Shown here: in pieces, positions 10,500-23,022 of the stretch
How the letters are laid out: every line of letters starts with the position of its first letter
Position numbering within the stretch: the first letter of the stretch is position 1
DNA from: Heterocephalus glaber
Taxonomy: Eukaryota > Chordata > Mammalia > Rodentia > Bathyergidae
DNA: 64,000 bases
Reading direction: 5' to 3'
Assembly: GCF_000247695.1 (NCBI RefSeq)
Contig: NW_004624747.1
Location: 13,043,383 to 13,107,382 of the forward strand
The notes under the pieces: generated by a model
Told to the model about the DNA's origin: nothing
Database searches by the model: none
What the model saw: the letters and a program-made list of their open reading frames with translations, nothing else
Program-made: the position numbers and the translations under genes

Positions 10500-11500
10500 T
10501 TGAGGAAAGAGCTCTGCTGACAATTGAGACATTCGAAAGTCCTGAGGAGGAAAAGAGCTTGGCATGTCCAAGGAGCAGCAAAGAGATGGAGGGTTGGAGT
10601 GAGCAGGGGGGGAAATGGTAGAGAGGAAAGTGGAGGAAGAGGCCGGGGCCAGAGACTCAAGGGCTTTGACTTAGCGGGTCTCTTATAGCGGACTAGCACA
10701 TGACTGCCTGCACTATTTAAAACCTCATTGGCTGCTTTGCAAGTCAATGCTTGGATGGGAAATGTGGAAATATGAGGCCAGTTAGGTGCTGTTCCAAGGT
10801 ATGGGTGAGAGAAGATGGTGCTGGGACCAGAGCGGTAAGTGATGGAGCTGGTAAGAAGAGGTCAGATTTGGAAGATGTTTAAAGAAAAAGAGACTCTTGT
10901 TCTCAAAAGAACTGCAAAGGAAAGAAAGGGGGGAAAACCAACTCTAATAAGAAACACACAATAAAGGAATTACAGAATAGGTTATATGGATGCACAAAAC
11001 AGAATTTTCAGGAGCATGAGAGAAAGCATCAGAGGAAATGACATTTGAGCTACTTTTTGCAGGTTAAGTGAATGCCACCATGGGTCAGAGGAAGGTCATT
11101 CATTCCAAGCAGAAGGAATAGCTTAAAATTTGGGGGTGTGGGCCAGTGATTTAGCTCAGTGGTTCCATCACCTGCCTTGAAAGCACAAGGTCCTGAGTTC
11201 GATCCCCAGTACCAGGAAAAAAAAAAACCTAAGTTGAAGATTTGGGGGTGTGAACCTGCATGGTGTGCTTGGGAATCACTAGTTAAGGGAGGAGGAAGAA
11301 TATGGGGTTCAGAGATGGCCCGAAAAGGTGATTTGGAAATAGATCATGAAGGTTCTTGAATGTGACCTTTAGGAACTGAATTCATGAAGGTTTTCTGAAT
11401 ATGTGTAGAACACAAGCAGAACAGTGTCTCTGAAGATAATGCTGATGTATTAGGTGGGGAGACAAAAGGAGATGGAAGAGGAGGCCAGTTAGGTCTATTC
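10500..11500 (+). repeat. Pieces of the same ancient repeat, split by an ID SINE
   Basis: GACATTTGAGCTAC, GGAAGGTCATTCATTCCAAG and GAGCAGCAAAGAGATGGAGG match the order described for 19420-19972. Confidence 0.4.
11141..11228 (+). repeat. ID-type SINE
   Basis: Duplication ATTTGGGGGTGTG on both sides. Confidence 0.93.
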
Positions 11501-12780
11501 ATTCAACAAAAATCACTGAGTGCACATACAGTGTGCCCTGGGAACTGAATAAATAAATGAATATCATGGTTTTCTTCATGGACTTTTTTTTTTCCGGTAT
11601 TGGGGATCAAACTGAGGACCTTGAGCTTGCGAGGCAGGCAGGGCGCTACTGAGCTAAATCCCCAGCCCTCTTCATGGACTTTTTAAGTCTGGCAGGGGAG
11701 GTAACTATAGACTGGGTCAGGTTCAGAAAATGTTTTGGAAATATCATCATTAGGACATAAGAAAATCTTGGATATGGAAAATGAAAGAGGCTTCACACAC
11801 TGCTTGTGCAAGCTAATGAAAATGGACTTACTACAAAGTATCCTGCCATGTAGAAGTAATTTTGAAATCATCCTTTTGGATTGAACATGCCTTTATAGCT
11901 TTAAAGGCACTTTTACATGAAGCCTCACACTCAAGTTTAGGTGTTATATAAATTGTAATTATTAAATAATTACATGTTGTTATATTATTTGACAGTAAGT
12001 ATAACCCTGGAGTGAAAAATTATGCAAAGAAGAGTTGTTCTGTAGCATTGGAAGGACAACTTCTCAGTGAAATAAGGAAGCTGGGTCAGGACCACTGCTT
12101 CAGCACAGCAAGAACTGTGTGTAGTTGTCTTTAGGTCTCATCTGAGAAAATCCATTCCAAAAAAGTAAGGCAGTGGATAAGGGCCAAATTCCTAACTGGT
12201 ACACAAGTCTCTCACTGAAGTTTCCTCATTCTGGTGATGCCATGTCCCTAGAGCAAACTCCTTTAAATTTGTTCTTTCCTGACCAAGACTGTGTCACATG
12301 TTTAAAGTCTTCAAAAAGGTCATGGAGCAGTTACACGGTGTTGCCTGAATTAATTCGCTGTGACATGCCTTGTCTAGCTTGTTCCTTTCTGCTGTTGTCA
12401 GAAACAAATTCTGCACTTAATCTCCCTTTGTTTTCAGATGACAAAATCTCTGTTGGGTTTCAGAAAGCTGGGATTACAAAATGTTCTTATGGTTTTAAGT
12501 CCTCTGCAGTGATTGGAGAGCACAGGAAATTTCTTTTACAGGTTGGCGGGGGACAGTCAGCATACTGAATAGAGGATTCTTTTTAAAAAATCTGCCTTGG
12601 GACCTAAATGTTCATCATTTAAGAGGATTCCATGATTTCACAAATAAAATGAAAAGCCATGTAGGTTACAAGAATGTACATGATTCAAAACTGAATGGTA
12701 CACTTAAGACTGTACATTTCACTGTGTGTAAATAATAAGAAAAAGAAAAATCAAAAAGTAGGGCAGATAGAGCAAAAATC
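11500..12780. other. Intergenic, unassigned
   Basis: AT-rich single-copy sequence apart from the ID at 11583. A 131-codon open frame (12173-12568) has no family motif and is probably chance. Confidence 0.5.
11583..11668 (-). repeat. ID-type SINE
   Basis: Duplication CTTCATGGACTTTT on both sides. Confidence 0.93.
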
Positions 12781-12784
12781 ATAC

Positions 12785-12898
12785 TGGCTCAGTGCAGTGG
12801 TGCACAATCTGTAATCCCAGCTACTTGGGATGCTGACGCAGGAGGATCACAAGTTGAAGCCAGACTGGACAACTTAATGAGATCTTATCTCAAAAAAG
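12785..12898 (+). repeat. B1-type SINE, old
   Basis: CAGTGGTGCACAATCTG, GTAATCCCAGCTACTTGGG. Confidence 0.7.
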
Positions 12899-12937
12899 TA
12901 AACTTTAAAAAAAAAAGGAAACTAAATAAAATAAAGT

Positions 12938-13080
12938 CGGGCATGGTAGCAAACCCCTGTAATCCCAGCACTTGGGAAACTGAGGCAGGAGGATCACTGT
13001 GAGTTTGAGGCCAGCTTGGACTACATAGTGAGTTCAAGACCACCCTGAACTACATAGTGAGACACTGTCTCAAAAAAAAT
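12938..13080 (+). repeat. B1-type SINE
   Basis: GTCGGGCATGGTAGC ... GAGACACTGTCTC; internal duplication present. Confidence 0.82.
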
Positions 13081-13094
13081 TTTTTTTTCAATTA

Positions 13095-13155
13095 AAGGGG
13101 TTATGGATGTTGCTTAATATTTCCTGGGTTCAATCTCCAGTACCAAAATAATAAT
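13095..13155 (+). repeat. Older ID fragment
   Basis: CTGGGTTCAATCTCCAGTAC and A-rich tail only. Confidence 0.5.
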
Positions 13156-13339
13156 AACACTGACAAGTAGAACCAACTACTGGACTATCCTAGGGACACA
13201 AATTGCTATTTTGAAAATAGTAGCAATGGAACACACTTGGTTACAAAGGCAAAGAAAGAAAAAGCATGGATAGGGGAAATTCTATCCCTCGAAGATAACT
13301 GATCGATCAGAAGTTGTATCTTCCTTTAAACACAGCACA

Positions 13340-13430
13340 CCTGCGCTAGCTCAGTGGCGGAGCATTTGACTTGCATGTGGGAAGCCCTCAGTTCCATCCC
13401 CAACACTGAAACCAAACCAAACCAAACCAG
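13340..13430 (+). repeat. Older ID element
   Basis: CGCTAGCTCAGTGGCGGAGC ... TTCCATCCCCAACACTG, tail (AAACC)n. Confidence 0.75.
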
Positions 13431-13739
13431 CACATCTGGTCTCCAACTATTAGAACATACCTTGCCACCAACTTTAATTCAGAAAATTCCTCTTTCCCCA
13501 ATCTGGAGCAGTTTTTAGCCTCTTTAAGACATTCCTTGTCTAAACTGATACAGGAAGTGACCAGCCTAGATGCCTTATACCTTCAATATTGATTCCACGC
13601 ACCCCAGGGCCCTAGCAGCGAGACACATATGATGAGTACACAACACACCGGAAGTCACCCGTTTCATCCATGCAGTTTCCATTAGATGAAATGCAATCCA
13701 AGTTCAGATGACCTAAGGACACTCCAGCCACAGTGGCCT

Positions 13740-13885
13740 CCTTTATTATCTGTCTCCCCCTCTGCTCTGTATGTTCCATGAAAGTAGAGACAGAGTCTGT
13801 TTTATTCACTACTAGATATCCAACACCTTACCACAGTGACTGACACATTATAGCATAGTAGGTGCTCACCTAACATTTAGTGAGA
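13740..13885 (+). repeat. L2 3' end
   Basis: GACAGAGTCTGTTTTATTC ... GACACATTATAGCATAGTAG, GTGCTCACC. Confidence 0.65.
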
Positions 13886-13937
13886 GTAGTGAAAAGAAGA
13901 AAATGCTTTTGTTTTGAATTTCCTTTGTTTTTTGTGG

Positions 13938-14018
13938 TTTTTTTGGTACCGGGGATCAAACTCGGGTCCTTGCACTTGCAAGGCAGGCAGTGGAACCACT
14001 GAGCTAAATCCCCAGCCC
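13938..14018 (-). repeat. ID-type SINE
   Basis: Complete, intact GGTACC. Confidence 0.9.
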
Positions 14019-14469
14019 CATGCTTTTCTTTTTATAGAAATTTGTCCCCTAAGCTTGGACCCAGTGCAGAAGATGGAATTCAAAGAAGATTCTCCATGGT
14101 TTTTGGATTGTTTTTGTTAAGAAGGGTCATTTCTGTCATATGTCTGCCCAACCTGGACCCTGCATGAACAGCAAGCATAAAGGTACAAGTGACCTTTAAG
14201 GACCAGCTCTGTTTTTGCCATAGACAGGAGGGTTCTATGTTTTAATTGCCGGGAGGTTCCATCCAAAATCAGAGTCAGCCAACAGTGCAGTCTGTGAGCA
14301 GGCGGTTACATCTGTGGCACTTGGAATTGTGCCTGGCCCTGCACCAAGTGGACCCACGGGTACTGGATGCCGAGGAATGGGAGGCATGTGGGGGCTCACA
14401 GGTATAACCAGTCAGCAATGGGTACTTCCATAAGTATTGCAGCCTTTCAACAATCAAAAGCCAGCTCCA

Positions 14470-14554
14470 GGGCCACGGATTTAGCTCAGTGGTTTCGCCA
14501 CCTGTTGCACAAGTGCAAGGACCCGAGTTCGATCCCCAGTACGGAAAAAAAAAA
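14470..14554 (+). repeat. ID-type SINE
   Basis: GTGGTTTCGCC...TGTTGCACAAG, AAGGACCCGAG subfamily. Confidence 0.9.
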
Positions 14555-17420
14555 CGCCAGTGCCAAAGCATGTCAGCTGACTTCCAGTCCTAAGTACTGG
14601 TAGGACAATTCCACCCGCAGGAAGTCTGTGACACATTTGGTTCCTTGAAAGCTGCCATTTACAGCTTCTTGATGAGATATAGAGACAAAGCATTTGCAAG
14701 GACATCTAAATATTACATTCTGTCTGATGGAGCTTCACTGGGAGCCTCCTCACCTTTCAGTCCTGAGATAGTTTTCCCTTGGCAAATGTGGCATCAATGA
14801 CGTAAAGGTGGATTCCAGGTAACTGGCTATCTGGGGCACAATCATTTTTGCAGGTCTGTGACTCGAGTTTAGAGACATGTTCAGAGACCTCACCAATCAA
14901 ATGTTTCCTCTCCTAGCTCTGACACAGCCAGGTCTGTCCCTGTTCTACGTGTCATCCAGTGACAGAGGTACATGGGGACCAGGCTGAATGAAGAAGTCAA
15001 AGCTCTGCTTCTCAAATCTCCACAGATGCTCAGCCTTTGATAGAGGAGGGCTTTTAGTAAAAAATCTGACAAATTCTCTGCCCTTTCAACTTCACTTTCT
15101 GTTCTCTTTTTATCTGCTTTCAGCATCTCCAATTAATCTTGGGATGAGAGCCGAAGGCAAGGAGCCAGTGGTGTCTGAGGAATGCTAAAGAGCAAATGGA
15201 TCCAGAGAAACAAATGCCAGCGAGGGACCCCACGGCAGAGAGACACGGTGAACAACTCTCCTGTTCCCATGAGGCTTTCGAGGCGTGTGCGCGGGTCTCC
15301 GCATTGGCACCATCTGCCAATTCATCAGGAGGACAGAACAAACCAGCGAGGCATGAAGATTACATTATGTAACGCTCAAGGATTGCTGTTTTCAAAGAGG
15401 AAACAAATGGAACGAATTGATTTGCTTGTCAAAGTCATGTCACCAAAGGAGACCCGTTCCCTCCTCTTCTGAGAGGACCTCATTAAAGAGGGAATGATTT
15501 CACAGACTCAGAAAATGTGAGCCCACAATCCACTCCATTCATACGCACAGGTCCAGTTTCTACAGTTGCACTGACAAATCCTATTCTGGTCTCCTTGCTT
15601 GAAAAATGACTATTCAGCTACTACCTAAAGGGCACCAACATGGCAAGGAACATAATTGTCAGTTGCCAGCCACAAGATTCGGCACCTTTGTGCTTTGCCT
15701 GAACTCTTGCTTCTGGGAAAGCAGCATCTAATTTGGGGACCAGTGGGGTCATATTTACTGTTCAGAGCTCTAAACAAGTACTTTGGTAGGGTGGAGATTT
15801 GTTCTGAAAAAACATATGCATCAGAAAGGAGAATGTGATGCATTTCTGGATGCCTTTGCTGTTGCTGGATTTTTTTGTTGTTGTTGTAGTATTTGCAGTG
15901 GGTCTGAAAAATGAATGAATGAGAACCTGAACTTGCTCCCATAGTTTCATCCCTAAAGGTTTCTCTGCCTGATATATCAAGACTGAAATATCAAGTCTTT
16001 ATTCAACATGTAAATGAAAGCTGCTGTGCCAGATATTTTTCATTTGCTCCTCCAGATCCACTTCTCCGTCCTGCTCTTTGCCCTGAGGTGCTGACCTATA
16101 TGAACTGCATCATCTCACTCCCTGGTCCTCTAGCTTTCCACTGGGTACAGAGAGGGGAGGCGGCAGCAGGAGACTGAAGGGCAGAAGGAGGGTAAGGCTT
16201 TAGTATCTAGTCCCACGACTCCCTCCCTGCCACATCGCCTTAGGTTGGCTGTGTCTTCTAATAAAAGGTCACCCTCCTTCTCAAGACAGGCCTTTCTACA
16301 TAACCCTTTCTTTCTGCATTCTGTAACTTCTCTCTCCCCTCAACCTTCTCATCTAAGAGTGATAAAGGCTATTAGTGTTCCCTGGATACCACACGCATCC
16401 TTATGGTTTCCCAATGTCCTGCTCAAACCTTGTAAATAGCCCTTTATGAAATCCTCCTGTAATTATCTAATTTGAGTGTGCCATCTGTTTCTTATATAGA
16501 CCTTGCCTGATGCACCTACCACACGTGTCAGTCTGTTCTAGGTCCTACACCATGGTTTTTTTGTTTTTTTTTTAAATAAGTAGCAGAATTAATAATACAA
16601 CATGCTACCACGTTATGTAGTTATTCTGCTCGTTCACCTTTTTCCAAAGCTATAATAACAACTTAAAGATAAAACCTAATTCTTTACAACATAATTGTGC
16701 AGTAGAGTTTGTATGAGCTAAATATAATCCAGAGAACAAGCTTTTTCATGCCATCAAAATTCATGTTAGCAGCTATAAAGAGAAAACTCCAGAACTGCTG
16801 CCCTTGACTCGAGATTTAGCAGGAAATATCTTCCAGTATTTAAATCAATCCAACAAATATTTGAAAGTCTATCGTGTGGCCAGGAAGATGGTGCTCTCAC
16901 AGTGGGGAGCAAGAGACACGGATGTGATTTTGTGAATTGGGTTGTTCCATGTAGTAACCATGCCCCCAAAAGTTCAATGGAGGGTGCATTTCCATAAATC
17001 AAATAATATTGTATGTTCATGAGGAACTTACTGTTTGCACAATAAGTCTGTAAAACAACCACCCTTTGATACTTTCAACCAATCAGATTTTGAAGCATAT
17101 CTATCCAGTGTCCTTCAAATGAAATCTTTAGTCTGTGGGGAGGATCGGTCTCCTGTGCTCCTGAAATAGCAGAAATTGTGGAATGGAATTTAGAGGAAAG
17201 ATAAGGGAATTTCCATTTATAGATCATATATAAAACGCTAGGCAATTTACATCTGTTAGCACATTTAACCCTGAAAATAAACACATATTCTTATTTTCCA
17301 CTTCTGAAAATAAAAAGAAAGAAAGAAAAAAAGAAAATCAGTATGGCAGGTGTGAAGGCCAAAATCCATTTTTGCGAATGAGAAAGCAAAGCAAAAATAT
17401 TATTCCATGTAAGACTATAA
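14555..17420. other. Intergenic, unassigned; longest SINE-poor stretch near CABP1
   Basis: No ID or B1 copy from 14555 to 19189. 15340-15530 is a plausible conserved element by its lack of repeats. 16030-16520 may be a decayed LTR (AATAAAAGGTCACCC, CTTGCCTGATGC). No gene seen. Confidence 0.4.
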
Positions 17421-17720
17421 AGATTACATGATCCCCCAGCTTCAGTGGCTTCCCACTGCTCTTGGGATCAAATCCAAAATTCTTCACGCCGGCCCATTCC
17501 CTCTGCCATCAGTTCTCCTGACCATGCAGGCGTCTTCCCACTTAAGGCCTTCAGGCTCCCAACGCTCTGGTTGCTCTGTAGCCTCTTCCTCGCCTCTCCA
17601 GATTAACTCAGCCGCATCCTCTGGGTTCCGCTCAGTTTACACTTGCCAGGGAATGTCTGTCTCCTCAGCTGGGCCCATGTCACTGTATCCTTAGTGCCGA
17701 GCATGAGAGAAGGACTGGAT
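17420..17720 (+). repeat. L2 3' region
   Basis: CTTCAGTGGCTTCCCACTGC, GATCAAATCCAAAATTC, and the tail AGTGCCGAGCATGAGAG match L2 order. Confidence 0.65.
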
Positions 17721-18109
17721 GCTCATGTGTCGCCTGGCTGAACAAAAGCAGGGCTGCCCAGAGGGGTTCTCTGCCTGATGGTGGCCACCTCCACTGTTTC
17801 CCTGGTCAGATTTGCTTCCATCCAGGGAGGGCCTGCAAAACATGGACTCAACCATGGGAAGGTCAAAAGAACTCTCATTTGAGGCTCCAGAATGTCTTCA
17901 CCACCGCTGGATCCCCCTCAAGTGCACACTGAGGGGCTCCAAAACCGGGAGGTGCAACTCAGGTGAGAGCACAGTCGCCAGAGTCAGTGTGTTCCTTGGC
18001 CTCACACCTGCAAACTTGGGCTGCACCCATCCACGTAACTTGCAGCAGCTGCACATGTGCAGAGTGATTATTTGTGGTCAGGCTGGCATCAGAGTATACT
18101 GAACAGTGG

Positions 18110-18315
18110 CAGGCATTTTCCTGTATTATCCCACTGAATACGGTAGTAAATGTTTTATATAATAGAGGTCAGTGTGTCCATTTTACAGTGGGGAGACTGA
18201 GGCCCCCAGGGTTTTAGAACTTACCCAAAGGCATAGGCAATGATAGATGCTGGAATATGAATTCAAATTTCTCTGGCTTTCAAATGCCCAAAATCTCGTA
18301 AGCGCTCCCTCATTC
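18110..18315 (-). repeat. MIR
   Basis: CATTTTACAGTGGGGAGACT, GAACTTACCCAAAGGCATAG, GAATTCAAATTTCTCTGGC. Confidence 0.65.
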
Positions 18316-18384
18316 TCCAGAAGTAATTTTCCCTAAGTGTGGTAGCCAGTGGGAGGGAGTTCAGCTGGTAATCCCAGGACAGCT

Positions 18385-18560
18385 GCCTGCTTGGGTTCAT
18401 GGCATGTCTGTCATCTGGGGCCCCTGTTTTACCATCTATAAAATGAAGACAATGTTGCCTGCCTCCCGTTACTTATGAAGAACTCTTCCAACACGTAGTG
18501 ATGCCTACCAGAGAGCAGGGGCTGTGTACAGTACTGCACTAGGCCTAGGTGTGCCAAAAC
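18385..18560 (+). repeat. MIR
   Basis: GTTTTACCATCTATAAAATG ... TGCCTACCAGAGAGCAGG. Confidence 0.5.
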
Positions 18561-19189
18561 ATTACACTATGAATCAAGGTGGTGTATGAGCATGCTGAGA
18601 AACTCCAAAGCCCTGAGCCAGGTTGGACCCATTTCCTGTTAAGAGCAGATGAGATCTAAAACTGGGCCTGGCGTCCCCACTGTAGCCTGTGATTCTGCAG
18701 GCTTTTCCTGTTGGAAAGGGGGCAGCTCTGCTGTGGGTTCCTCACAGCTGGCTCTGAGAAAAGCGCAAACAACCTGTTGCAGGTATGAGGATTCACCAAC
18801 AGACTCTTCCCTTGTACCTTCAGAGAAGTGGATGTTTCCATTAGGTAATTAAAGAAAGGTCTGCCATGCGCTTGGAAATTTCTACACTGTACTCTACTGA
18901 AAACAAAAAGAAGCAGAAAGACAGAATTAGGGCCTGTGCTGACATTTTGCTGGAATGTCCTATCTCAGCCCGGTTCCCTAACACATGTAGCGGCCCATTA
19001 ACTTGTAGTGGGCCCTTCACACAAATGCATCTGCACAAAGCCCAAACGCAGTTACAAGAGCACTGCCTACCCCAGCCTGCTCACAGGCTTGAACACTTTG
19101 CCCAGAGAAGTCTAGTCTGGGAGAAAAATATCAAGCCAGGCTTTGCCCAGCTCTCCTTTCAGGCAGACATTTTGAGAAAAGAAATCTCA

Positions 19190-19270
19190 GGCTGGGATTT
19201 AGCTCAGTGGTGCCGCCGCCTGCCTAGCAAGAGCAAAGTCCTGAGTTCGATCCCCGGTACTAAAACAAAA
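19190..19270 (+). repeat. ID-type SINE
   Basis: Duplication GAAAAGAAATCTCA on both sides. Confidence 0.92.
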
Positions 19271-19324
19271 AGAAAGAAAAGAAATCTCAAGAGTCCAGAT
19301 GAAGGGACAGAGCTATAGGCTGTC

Positions 19325-19415
19325 CAAACTGGAAGGTCACTGAGTTCCAACAGCCTGAGGCCCAGAGAGATAAAGTTAGCTGCCCAAAGTCACACAGCAA
19401 GCCTGTGAAAATCAC
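19325..19415 (-). repeat. MIR/L2-type fragment
   Basis: CTGAGGCCCAGAGAGATAAAG, CCAAAGTCACACAGCAAG. Confidence 0.55.
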
Positions 19416-19419
19416 CATG

Positions 19420-19972
19420 AACTCATGTAGCCAGCAAGTATTTACTGAGTGCCTGGCACTATTCTAGGCCCTAGGGATACAGCAGTGTTGCAATAGACAA
19501 AAATTCCCATTCTCCTAGAGCTGGCATTCTAATAGGAGACAGAGAATAAAAAGAAAAATTAGTACCATACATAGCATGCTAGATGGTAATGAGTGCTTTG
19601 GAGAAAAATGAAGCAGGGAAAGAGAGTAAGGAGTGTATTGCTTGCGTGTGATTTTCAGTAGACCAGCTTCACTGAGGAGCTGGCGTTTAAGCAACGACCT
19701 GATATTGGTAAGGGAAGAAAATATGCCAGTATCTGGGGAGAAAGTGTCCCGGGGGAGGAAGCAGTCACTGAGAGGCAGGCGGGTACTTAGTGGGTCCCAG
19801 GAGTAGGAAGGAAGCCTCTTGAGGAGGAGGGAGGAGAAGGGCAGGAGGTCAGTGTAAACCTTGTGGGCCACTGGACAGACTTTGGCTTTCACTCCAATGA
19901 GCTGGGGAGCCACTGGTGAGCTTGAGGCAGAGTAATAATATGATGTAAGCAAATTAAAAAGGCTATAAAGCA
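19420..19972 (+). repeat. Ancient mammal-wide repeat (family not assigned)
   Basis: GAGTGCCTGGCACTATTCTA, GGGATACAGCAGTG, CTGGCATTCTAATAGGAGAC, GACTTTGGCTTTCACTCC and GAGCCACTGGTGAGC occur in a fixed order also seen in pieces at 10500-11500, 21800-22260 and 31515-32410. The 155-codon antisense open frame here is a by-product. Confidence 0.55.
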
Positions 19973-19973
19973 C

Positions 19974-20098
19974 GCCGGGCATGGTGGCATATGCTATAAT
20001 CCCAGTATTTTGGGAGACTAAGGCAGGAGGATCATGAGTTCAAGCCCAGCCTTGGCAACTTAGAGACCTAGCACGACCCTGTTTTAAAATAAAATAAT
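19974..20098 (+). repeat. B1-type SINE
   Basis: GCCGGGCATGGTGGCATATG ... CGACCCTGTTTTAAAAT. Confidence 0.78.
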
Positions 20099-20099
20099 A

Positions 20100-20205
20100 G
20101 CTGAGCATGGTGGTAGGGGGGTAGCAGGCTGAGGCTGGATTATCATGGCAAGTTTGAGGCCAGCCTAGGCTACACAGTGAGACCCTGTCTCAGAAAACCT
20201 AAATA
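20100..20205 (+). repeat. B1-type SINE, internally deleted
   Basis: AGCTGAGCATGGTGGTAGG then GCAGGCTGAGGCTGG; the usual TGTAATCCCAGC is missing. Confidence 0.7.
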
Positions 20206-20230
20206 AATAAATATAATAATAGAAATTAAA

Positions 20231-20300
20231 AGGCCTGGGGGTATAGTTTAGTGCAAAGGCCCAGAGTACAATCAATCCCCAGTACCACCAAAGAAAAAAA
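20231..20300 (+). repeat. Older ID fragment
   Basis: GGCCTGGGGGTATAGTTTAG ... AATCCCCAGTACCACC. Confidence 0.6.
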
Positions 20301-20574
20301 AAGCTAAAGCTGCTTCCATTCATTCATTCACTCACTCATTCAGATCTTTTAGGTGCCACGCATTGTGCGGATGATAAGCTAGACACCCTTAGAGTGACCC
20401 AGGGGGCACTTTAGTGTGTATTCTGTGCTGATTGGAGAACCCAGAGCAAAGAGAAAGGAGGCTCAGCCACGCTGTTCCCCTCAGCAGCTCCTACTCCTTT
20501 CCTCCCCACCCTGCAGCCTGGGCAGAACAGGCTCAGGTACTGCAGGCCTCTGGGCTCAGGAGGCTGCTACAGCC

Positions 20575-20660
20575 TGCAGGTTATAAATAGCACCTTCTGT
20601 GCCAAGGAATCGAGCTGCTCTGTCCGAATGAGTCAGAGGCACAGAGCCATGGCCCCCCAA
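20575..20660 (+). promoter_or_regulatory. TATA/MEF2-like element with AP-1 site
   Basis: TTATAAATAG (20581-20590) fits both the MEF2 consensus and a TATA box. It is followed by GAGCTGCT, the AP-1 site TGAGTCA (20629-20635) and a strong-Kozak ATG at 20649 that opens only a 25-codon frame. The surrounding 20.45-20.8 kb is non-repetitive. No gene is supported; a regulatory element is the more likely reading. Confidence 0.3.
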
Positions 20661-20869
20661 ACTGCGGTGCTGCTCCTCCACCCCCACCAGCCCACCTGGG
20701 ACGTCCTCTCTGACCTCTGGCTCTAACCAAGGCCAGACCTCTGCTTCTCACTGTGATCCTTTCTGGCCCCATCGCTCCCCCACTTCTCCCAGGTTCTACC
20801 TCCTAGACCACCAGGAAGCCCATTGGTTCATTAGTTCTCTAGGCGGGTATTTTATCATAGTTAAAAGCC

Positions 20870-21010
20870 CAAGGTCTACAGTTGGCCCAACCTGTATTTT
20901 GGGCCCAACTGTGCTACTTCTTGTGACCTTACACAAATCACTTCACTGATGGGACCGCCATGTTCCTCATTCATAAAGACGATAACAATAGGAGTGACAG
21001 CCCCTGTGCT
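20870..21010 (+). repeat. MIR
   Basis: TTGTGACCTTACACAAATC ... ATGTTCCTCATTCATAAAG. Confidence 0.6.
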
Positions 21011-21714
21011 CAGCTACATTACAATCCAGGGAGAGGTGAGAATAAATAAGAAAACAGCTGTCATCTTGAAGTTTGGGTTCCCAACATAATGATACACATT
21101 ATGTATGTATATTATAATAATACAGTATTTCCTGTCTTCCAAACCAAGCAAGTTTCCCCATTCCCATCTCACATAGGAAGAAAATGAGGGTCGTTGGGAA
21201 CTGTGTGCCTTGTGCAAGGCTTTACTGTACTTGGTGAGGCAGAATCTGTCGACAGAGGCCCCAGGGACCTGTGCAGCCCGTGCATCCATGCCCACCCTAC
21301 ACCTGCTGGGCCTCTGAGTGTGGAAGCCAAAGACTAAAGGAGAGGAGGGTCAGCTTCCTGTCAGCTTTCTGTCTGGCTTCTGAGGTGAGGTGGTCTCTGC
21401 CACCTCACCAAAGTCCAGGCTAGCTCTCCTTTGGGTGATACTGAGTACAACTCTCACTGCATAATAGTTTTCCAAGAGATCTGTCTGTTTTAACCATGTA
21501 TATGTCACACACATTATTTCTGTTGTTGCTGTTACACACATTATTTAAGGATGAAGGTGATGGTAACACTTTAGCTCCATTCACCACCCTCCTTCGATAT
21601 TCCAGGGTAGTGCCTGCTCGTTGTCTCTGATCCTCAGGTTCCAGACAGACAGATCCCCTTAAAGTCCCCTCCTCCGTGACACTGGAAGCCTTGTGAAGTA
21701 GCAGCAAAGGCATA

Positions 21715-21815
21715 CATTTGAGGGTCAGCTGAATTTGGGCACCCTCCTGGCTCTATCATTTCCTAGCTGCTGTGTGACCTTGGGCAAGTCACTTTACCTC
21801 TCTGAGCCTCATTCA
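21715..21815 (+). repeat. MIR 5' half
   Basis: GCTGCTGTGTGACCTTGGGC, AAGTCACTTTACCTCTCTG. Confidence 0.75.
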
Positions 21816-22260
21816 CATGGCAAATACATACTAAGGACGGCTACCATGTGCCAGGCTCGGCTCTGGGTCCTGGTGGCACTGCAGTAGGTAAGACCAAGTC
21901 GCTGTCATTATGTGGCTTCTGTTTTGGTGGGGAGAGCAGAGAGACATAATAAACAAGCAAGCCAGTAATTTCCGAAGTGCTATGTCAGTGAAGGAGATGA
22001 AACCACGGAGTGTGACGGTGACTGTGGCGGCGGTGGAGATGGGCTGTGTTTTCCGTAAGGTCACCAGGAGAAAGTGACATTTACTCTAAAGCCTTGCTGA
22101 TGGGAAGGGGCTGGCTGGGAGACCTGGAGGGACAAAGGCCTGAGAATAGAAGGGCTTAGTGTGTGGAGCCGGGGTACGGGCAGCAGAGGGTGGGAGAGGG
22201 AGGAGATGGGGTCAGAGAGCAGCGCAGGGCAGGGGCCGGGAAAATCACAGGGCGACAGAT
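21800..22260 (+). repeat. Pieces of the same ancient repeat
   Basis: CATGTGCCAGGCTCGGCTC, GAGAAAGTGACATTTACTC and CAGAGGGTGGGAGAGG. Confidence 0.45.
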
Positions 22261-23022
22261 GAGAATTCCCAGCGCGCCGGTTCGGTGAGAAGCTGCAGAC
22301 TTGGCACGCAGCGGGCGCTCAACGTGTAGCGACTGGGATGCGTGTGAGCCTCCCCTGCGCTCCTCCTCCTCGCAGGGACCCTCCTGTCCCCCGACTCTGT
22401 CCTTTACCGCCGTCCCTCCCTGGCCCCTCCCTGGATGGAGGAAAAGGACTCAGATCCCAGCAGGAAGAAGGAAGCATCCCCCATTCCGTCTCTTCCCCTC
22501 CCCTTCCTCCTCCAAACCCTCCCACCACAGCCCAGTGATTTTCCTGCCTCTCTCACAAGGCGATTTTATTAAACATCTCGAAAAAATATTCTCTCACTCC
22601 CTCTCTCTTTATTTATAAAAATCAACTTAACACCCTGCTCCTTTGTTCTATTTGGAAACTGGAACAGCCTGGTTTATATTTAGCCGAAATCCTGCTCCTT
22701 TCCCCACAGATTCCGGCAGAGCCCAATGAGCTAGAGAGGCTAGGAAGGAGGGGGAGCCAGGGGTTTGGGGCAGATGGGGAGGGGGCTTCCAAGGACCACC
22801 CCCTGGATGCCCAGGTCACACCCAAATCCGAAGAACCTGCAGGGATGGGAGGCGAGGAGTCGTTCCCACCACGTCAGGGTATCCCAAGTCCGAGCTTTGC
22901 CACGAGTTGCCTGTCATTCTGCCACTCTCTAGTCCCATACAGATGTCCCCAGAAGAAGAGAGGCAAAGGAGAAAGTGTACGGAGTAGAAAGCGTCAGGCC
23001 CTATCTAATCTGTTCGTTTCTT

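Larger units (their letters stand above)
17720..19190. other. Intergenic, mostly unassigned
   Basis: Two MIR pieces; the rest looks single-copy without exon signals. Confidence 0.5.
20300..23020. other. Intergenic, mostly unassigned
   Basis: Contains the MEF2/TATA-like site, MIR pieces and an ancient repeat. 21010-21715 and 22260-23020 look single-copy; the latter is pyrimidine-rich. Confidence 0.5.

Noticed and set aside
12173..12568. 131-codon plus-strand frame
   Set aside because: No recognisable domain, no promoter or splice context; most likely chance.
19515..19982. 155-codon minus-strand frame
   Set aside because: Lies entirely inside an ancient interspersed repeat; no family similarity.
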